Source of the DNA: Syntrophorhabdaceae bacterium PtaU1.Bin034
GTDB lineage: Bacteria; Desulfobacterota_G; Syntrophorhabdia; Syntrophorhabdales; WCHB1-27
Assembly (NCBI GenBank): GCA_002067405.1
Contig: MVRP01000130.1
Coordinates: forward strand, 1 to 11,584
Direction of reading: 5' to 3'
DNA: 11,584 nt
Positions 8,161-11,584 of the stretch are shown one piece after another. The notes under the pieces are model-generated. The model was not told the origin of the DNA. It did not search any database and saw nothing but the letters and a program-made list of their open reading frames with translations. Within the stretch, counting starts at the first letter, position 1. Every line of letters starts with the position of its first letter. Made by a program: the position numbers and the translations under genes.

Positions 8161-8942
8161 GGCCGCTCTTTGCCTCCCTTGAGCGCTGCCCCTACGAGGG
8201 GGCCGACGATGAAAAGTGCCTGAACGGGCTGGTAGAGAAGGACACCTTTCACCTTGAAACCGACGGACAAAAGAAGGTCGACGGACACGTACAGGAGCCC
8301 GAAAAAGGCGAGAACGCTCATCGGATCGGTTCTCTTCAGATATGAGATGAAGGTGATTATCATGAGGGCACAACCGGTGCCGAGGAGCGCGTAACGCTCG
8401 ACAGTCATGAGAGGCACGCCGGGACCGAGGATCGAAACGCCTTTGACCAGGAGGAATGCCGTCGCTATCCCCGTGTAGCCGGCGATGAACGGCATAATGG
8501 CAACCTTGTTGATGATGAAGAGGAAGAGCAGGACCGCTATGGAAAGGGGAAAAATGAGTCCGGTGTGGCCGGTCAGGAACAGGTTGACCACGCACGCGGC
8601 GTAGAGGAGGGAAAGGCCGATTATCTCTTTATGGATCTTCTTGTTTTTCTCCTCCATGGTAATGAGGAAAAGGGCAATACCGTAAAAGCCGAAAAGCATG
8701 ACTGCAGGAACGACGAACCGGGATGACCTGAGCCACCCGTAAAGGACAAGGACCGGGCAGAGCGCAAGGGAAGCGACGATCATGGGGTACTTCGCGGCAA
8801 GCACGTATTTGGCCGGGATTTTCGATATGCCGTAAGCGGACGCAACGGCCACACCGAGTATGAGCGTCTTTACCGGCGTCATGTCGCGGAAGAGGCAATA
8901 AAAGAAAAGGGACGACGTGAGAAGGATCAGTATTTTTCTCAC
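8157..8942 (-). CDS. Unrecognised 10-segment membrane protein in the ftsW position
   Basis: I do not recognise this 261-residue protein. It is almost entirely hydrophobic, with about ten membrane segments by eye: 4-18, 24-39, 53-71, 77-95, 107-124, 128-145, 148-168, 185-201, 208-226 and 239-255. Basic loops at 41-52, 97-106 (EEKNKKIHKE) and 201-205, plus the tail KGGKERP, put both ends in the cytoplasm under the positive-inside rule. The longest external loop by eye is only about 15 residues (169-184, including GPGVPL). Between murD and murG one expects FtsW, a SEDS transglycosylase of roughly 370-400 residues with a long external loop and a catalytic Asp; I see none of its signature motifs. 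MraY-type DD and HHH motifs are also absent. The start is GTG at 8942, sharing GTGA with the murD stop, and its stop shares ATGA with murG, so it should be translated in step with both. Role in lipid intermediate handling or division is inferred from position only. Confidence 0.8.
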   Translation of the reverse strand: MRKILILLTSSLFFYCLFRDMTPVKTLILGVAVASAYGISKIPAKYVLAAKYPMIVASLALCPVLVLYGWLRSSRFVVPAVMLFGFYGIALFLITMEEKNKKIHKEIIGLSLLYAACVVNLFLTGHTGLIFPLSIAVLLFLFIINKVAIMPFIAGYTGIATAFLLVKGVSILGPGVPLMTVERYALLGTGCALMIITFISYLKRTDPMSVLAFFGLLYVSVDLLLSVGFKVKGVLLYQPVQALFIVGPLVGAALKGGKERP

Positions 8943-10303
8943 AGCGCCTCCACGGCTCGTTTGAACACGTTTCCCCTGGTCTTGTAGTTCTCGAACATGT
9001 CGAAGCTGCTGCACATGGGCGAGAAGAGCACCGTATCTCCCTTTTGTGCGATGCGGAAAGCGCGCTCGACCGCATCCTCGAGGCTGCCTTCACTATAGGT
9101 CTTCATGAACGGACCAAGCTCGGCCTCGATCCTCAGCCGTGCCTCGCCGATGAGCACCATCGATTTTATCCTGTCGGCCAGGCCGGTAATAAAACCGTAG
9201 CTTCCGCCCTTGTCTTTCCCGCCCGCAATCAAAATGACGTTGCCTTTCATGCTTTCGAGCGCCCGTTTGGTGGCGTCCACGTTGGTTGCCTTGGAATCGT
9301 TGTAGAACTTGATACCCTTCAGCTCTCTCACAAATTCCACCCGGTGAGGCAACCCATTGAAATTCCTTATTGTTTCCTCGATGACGTCTCTGTCGATCCC
9401 GTAAAGGTGGCTCGCAAGAAGGACGGAGAGCAGGTTCTCGCTGTTGTGGATGCCGACGAGAGGCGAAAGATCGCGTTGGTATGAGAATTCCGTGCCGTTG
9501 AGGCGGACCTTGAGGGCATCGCCGTCAAGAAAAGCCCCTTCGTCCACTATTTCAGCGGTCGAGAAATAGTATTTCTTTGCGTTGATCCGGCCGGTACCGG
9601 TGATTGCCGAGTTGAGGAGGGCCTGATCCGACGCTGTCTGGTAACTGAAAATATTCATTTTCGCGGCGATATAGTCGGCGAACGCCGTATACCGGTCGAG
9701 ATGGTCTTCGGTGATGTTGAGGAGAATTGACGTGTGCGGTTTGAACGTCTCTATGGTTTCGAGCTGAAAACTGCTGATCTCGGCGATCACGTAGTCTGCC
9801 TTCCGCCCGCTCATTACATGGTTGATCAAAGGCTCGCCGATGTTGCCGCCTACGAACACCCGGCCGAAGGCCTTTTCGAACACGAGCCCCATGAGGGTCG
9901 TTGTGGTGGTCTTCCCGTTCGTCCCCGTGATCGCGATGATCGGCTCCTCGATGAAGCGCGCGGCCAGCTCTATCTCGCCAATGACCCTCGCACCGTTCCG
10001 TCTTGCCTCTTCGAGGAGCGGAAGGCCGGTAACAATGCCGGGGCTTATGACGATCAAGTCGTGATCGAGGAAGTCGTGCGGATCGTGAAATCCGAATCTG
10101 CCGGTGAAGGGGACGCCGTTGAGCGCCTTCAGGCTTGCCGAGAGCTCGCCTTCCTGCTTCATATCGGTAACCGTTACCTTTTTCCCCATCCCGGCAAGGA
10201 ATTTGACGACCGAGACCCCGCTTGTCCCGAGGCCGACGATCAGGACGCGATCGGGCAGGGCAAGGCTGCGTGCTGCGTGCTGCGTGTTGAATTGCTCACT
10301 CAT
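8939..10303 (-). CDS. murD: UDP-N-acetylmuramoyl-L-alanine--D-glutamate ligase
   Basis: MurD is a cytoplasmic Mur ligase that adds D-glutamate to UDP-MurNAc-L-Ala. The product is 454 residues. The UDP-binding domain starts at RVLIVGLGTSGVS (19-31). The ATP loop is GTNGKTTTTT (127-136), followed by EISSFQLE (175-182), NITEDHLDRY (196-205) and the AAK lysine at 215, which matches the carbamylated lysine of E. coli MurD. C-terminal motifs are NDSKATNVDATKRAL, AGGKDKG and, near the end, a SPMCSSFDMF stretch that is the family's SPACASFD motif with two changes. The N-terminal leader is about 11 residues longer than in E. coli MurD and contains a perfect 7 bp tandem repeat. ATG 10303, 7 nt after the mraY stop, is the only convincing start; no ATG, GTG or TTG follows in frame before the first beta strand. 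Its ribosome site is weak, so re-initiation after mraY is plausible. Confidence 0.97.
   Translation of the reverse strand: MSEQFNTQHAARSLALPDRVLIVGLGTSGVSVVKFLAGMGKKVTVTDMKQEGELSASLKALNGVPFTGRFGFHDPHDFLDHDLIVISPGIVTGLPLLEEARRNGARVIGEIELAARFIEEPIIAITGTNGKTTTTTLMGLVFEKAFGRVFVGGNIGEPLINHVMSGRKADYVIAEISSFQLETIETFKPHTSILLNITEDHLDRYTAFADYIAAKMNIFSYQTASDQALLNSAITGTGRINAKKYYFSTAEIVDEGAFLDGDALKVRLNGTEFSYQRDLSPLVGIHNSENLLSVLLASHLYGIDRDVIEETIRNFNGLPHRVEFVRELKGIKFYNDSKATNVDATKRALESMKGNVILIAGGKDKGGSYGFITGLADRIKSMVLIGEARLRIEAELGPFMKTYSEGSLEDAVERAFRIAQKGDTVLFSPMCSSFDMFENYKTRGNVFKRAVEAL
10265..10285 (+). repeat. Three perfect tandem copies of GCTGCGT inside the murD leader
   Basis: The plus strand reads GCTGCGT three times in a row (10265-10271, 10272-10278, 10279-10285), then a broken copy beginning GTTG. 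The 21 bp coincide exactly with murD codons 7-13 (T, Q, H, A, A, R, S), so three copies keep the frame, while gain or loss of one copy would shift it. Confidence 0.85.
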
Positions 10304-10310
10304 GCTCGCG

Positions 10311-11387
10311 CTACCTCAACTTGAGGGTACTTACGGCAACAAGGCCCAGAATTACCGAGATGATCCAGAAACGAACCACGATCTTTTCCTCATTCCATCC
10401 CTTCAGCTCAAAATGGTGATGGATGGGTGCCATCCTGAAGACCCTCTTGCCTCTGCACTTGAATGAGAGCACCTGGATGATGACCGACATGGTCTCTATC
10501 ACGAATATGCCGCCCACGATCACGAGAAGGAATTCCTGCTTGATCATGACGGCGATCGCCCCGAGGGTCGCGCCCAGGGAAAGGGAGCCCGTATCACCCA
10601 TGAACAGCTCCGCAGGGTAGGCATTATACCAGAGGAACCCAATGCCTGCGCCAAGCATGGCGCCGCACAGGATCGGGAGCTCTCCGGCGCCTTTCACGTA
10701 GAAGATCTGAAGATACTGGGCGAATTTTATGTGTCCTACGAGATAGGCGAAGAGGAGGAACGTCGCGCACACCGTCAGCACAGGGCCGATGGCGAGACCG
10801 TCGAGACCGTCCGTGAGATTCACCCCGTTGGAACATCCCACAATGATGAACACGCACAGGGCCACGTAGAAGAAACCGAGGTCAGGAGTGGCATGCTTGA
10901 AGAAGGGTATGGAGAGCTGGGTCAGAAAAGTCCCCTTGGAGTAAATGAGGATGCTGACAACCAGGGCACAGGCGATTTCGAGGAGGAGCTTCGTCCTTCC
11001 GGGCACACCTTTACCGTTCTGCCCCTTCAGTTTCTTTATATCGTCCAGGTATCCGATGACCCCGAATGCCACCATGGTGGCCATGCCGAGCCATATGTAC
11101 TGATTGGTCAGGTCGGCCCACAGTAACGTGGGGATAATGGTAGCCACGAGGATCACCGCGCCCCCCATGGTGGGAGTGCCTTTTTTGGCCTCGTGCCTGT
11201 CCGGCACGTCCTCCCGCTTGCCGTTCCTAATCTTCATGTCCTGGAACAGCTTGATGGCGCGGGGCGTCACGTAGAAGCTTATGATGAGTGCAGTCAGTAT
11301 AGCGAGAACAGTCCTGAACGTGATGTAGCGGAAGACGTTGAAAACCGTAGCCTTTGTGTGCAAAAAGTATAGAAGATAATAAAGCAT
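10311..11387 (-). CDS. mraY: Phospho-N-acetylmuramoyl-pentapeptide transferase
   Basis: MraY is a ten-segment inner-membrane enzyme that transfers phospho-MurNAc-pentapeptide from UDP to undecaprenyl phosphate, giving lipid I. The 358-residue length is normal. The start LLYFLH...FNVFRYITFRT (5-25) is typical. KKGTPTMGG is at 68-76, and the catalytic and magnesium-binding motifs are YLDDIKK (113-119, DD at 115-116), NLTDGLDGLA (190-199) and MGDTGSLSLG (263-272). The uridine-side motif PIHHHFELKGW is at 321-331. The C-terminus ends in a last membrane segment followed by STLKLR, as in other family members. The ATG at 11387 shares one base with the murF stop (TAATG), a classic coupling junction. 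It delivers the substrate that MurG uses. Confidence 0.98.
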   Translation of the reverse strand: MLYYLLYFLHTKATVFNVFRYITFRTVLAILTALIISFYVTPRAIKLFQDMKIRNGKREDVPDRHEAKKGTPTMGGAVILVATIIPTLLWADLTNQYIWLGMATMVAFGVIGYLDDIKKLKGQNGKGVPGRTKLLLEIACALVVSILIYSKGTFLTQLSIPFFKHATPDLGFFYVALCVFIIVGCSNGVNLTDGLDGLAIGPVLTVCATFLLFAYLVGHIKFAQYLQIFYVKGAGELPILCGAMLGAGIGFLWYNAYPAELFMGDTGSLSLGATLGAIAVMIKQEFLLVIVGGIFVIETMSVIIQVLSFKCRGKRVFRMAPIHHHFELKGWNEEKIVVRFWIISVILGLVAVSTLKLR

Positions 11388-11584
11388 TAAATGAGACCCT
11401 CCACTATTTCGTCCATCCCAAACGCCCTGGATCCTTTCACCAGCACGATATCCTCTTCATGCAGCTTCCCTGAAAGAAAATCGATAAGCTGCTTTTTGTC
11501 CTGAAAATGACGAGCCCTCCCGTTGTCCATCTCTTCGGCTATGGCCTTTGCCTCTTCTCCGTACAGCAACACGAGTGACAGGTT
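11387..11584 (-). CDS. murF: UDP-MurNAc-tripeptide--D-Ala-D-Ala ligase, C-terminal end
   Basis: Only the last 65 codons are present; the gene continues past the right edge. The visible part fits the end of the C-terminal domain of MurF, the ATP-dependent ligase that adds D-Ala-D-Ala to the stem peptide. It contains LLYGEEAKAIAEEM, then FQDKKQLIDFL, and the family-typical finish EDIVLVKGSRAFGMDEIVEGL, whose KGSR is the most recognisable element. The catalytic and ATP-binding domains are outside the window. Position directly before mraY, with a one-base overlap, supports MurF over MurE, which has a different C-terminal motif set. Confidence 0.92.
   Translation of the reverse strand, partial: NLSLVLLYGEEAKAIAEEMDNGRARHFQDKKQLIDFLSGKLHEEDIVLVKGSRAFGMDEIVEGLI

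Noticed and set aside
8161..8595. N-terminal extension of the murG frame of about 145 codons
   Set aside because: The extension overlaps the membrane-protein gene, is low-complexity Arg/Pro/His-rich, and the true MurG glycine loop begins right after ATG 8160.
8157..8942. Reading the membrane gene as a truncated or frameshifted ftsW
   Set aside because: The frame is complete, tightly coupled on both sides, and neither this frame nor the others in the interval show SEDS motifs.
8943..9014. Upstream extension of the unknown membrane protein to an ATG at 9014
   Set aside because: It would overlap the conserved murD C-terminus by more than 70 nt and adds a charged stretch; GTG 8942 with a GTGA overlap fits the cluster's other junctions better.

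Overview
The window is one uninterrupted minus-strand gene train and contains almost no non-coding DNA. It is most of a bacterial dcw (division and cell wall) cluster. In transcription order, from the right edge to the left, the genes are murF (3' end only), mraY, murD, an unrecognised polytopic membrane gene, murG, murC, murB, ddl, ftsQ, ftsA, ftsZ and the first 279 codons of a B12-binding-type radical SAM gene. Junctions are overlaps (ATGA, GTGA and TAATG types) or gaps of at most about 11 nt. This points to a single polycistronic unit with translational coupling. I see no RNA gene, insertion sequence, CRISPR array, internal terminator or convincing internal promoter.

Organism: gene order, moderately high GC, a type II (short) MurB, and a radical SAM gene directly after ftsZ suggest a Gram-negative anaerobe of the deltaproteobacterial (Desulfobacterota-like) type. 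This is inferred from remembered gene order, not from a search.

Region by region: 11584-8939 holds the cytoplasmic end of UDP-MurNAc-pentapeptide synthesis (MurF), lipid I formation at the membrane (MraY) and D-Glu ligation (MurD). 8942-8157 is the slot that usually holds ftsW, but the encoded protein is a compact protein of about 261 residues and ten membrane segments, with no SEDS features that I can find. 8160-3945 encodes MurG (lipid II formation), MurC and MurB (UDP-MurNAc and L-Ala ligation) and Ddl (D-Ala-D-Ala supply). 3948-847 encodes FtsQ, FtsA and FtsZ, the divisome scaffold, membrane anchor and ring polymer. 839-1 is the truncated radical SAM gene, which uses a TTG start.

Together these genes make the lipid-linked peptidoglycan precursor and the septal machinery that uses it. 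The points most worth a second look are the non-SEDS protein in the ftsW slot, a second CTP-like motif in the FtsZ tail, an exact 3 x 7 bp repeat inside the murD leader, and the radical SAM gene packed against ftsZ.
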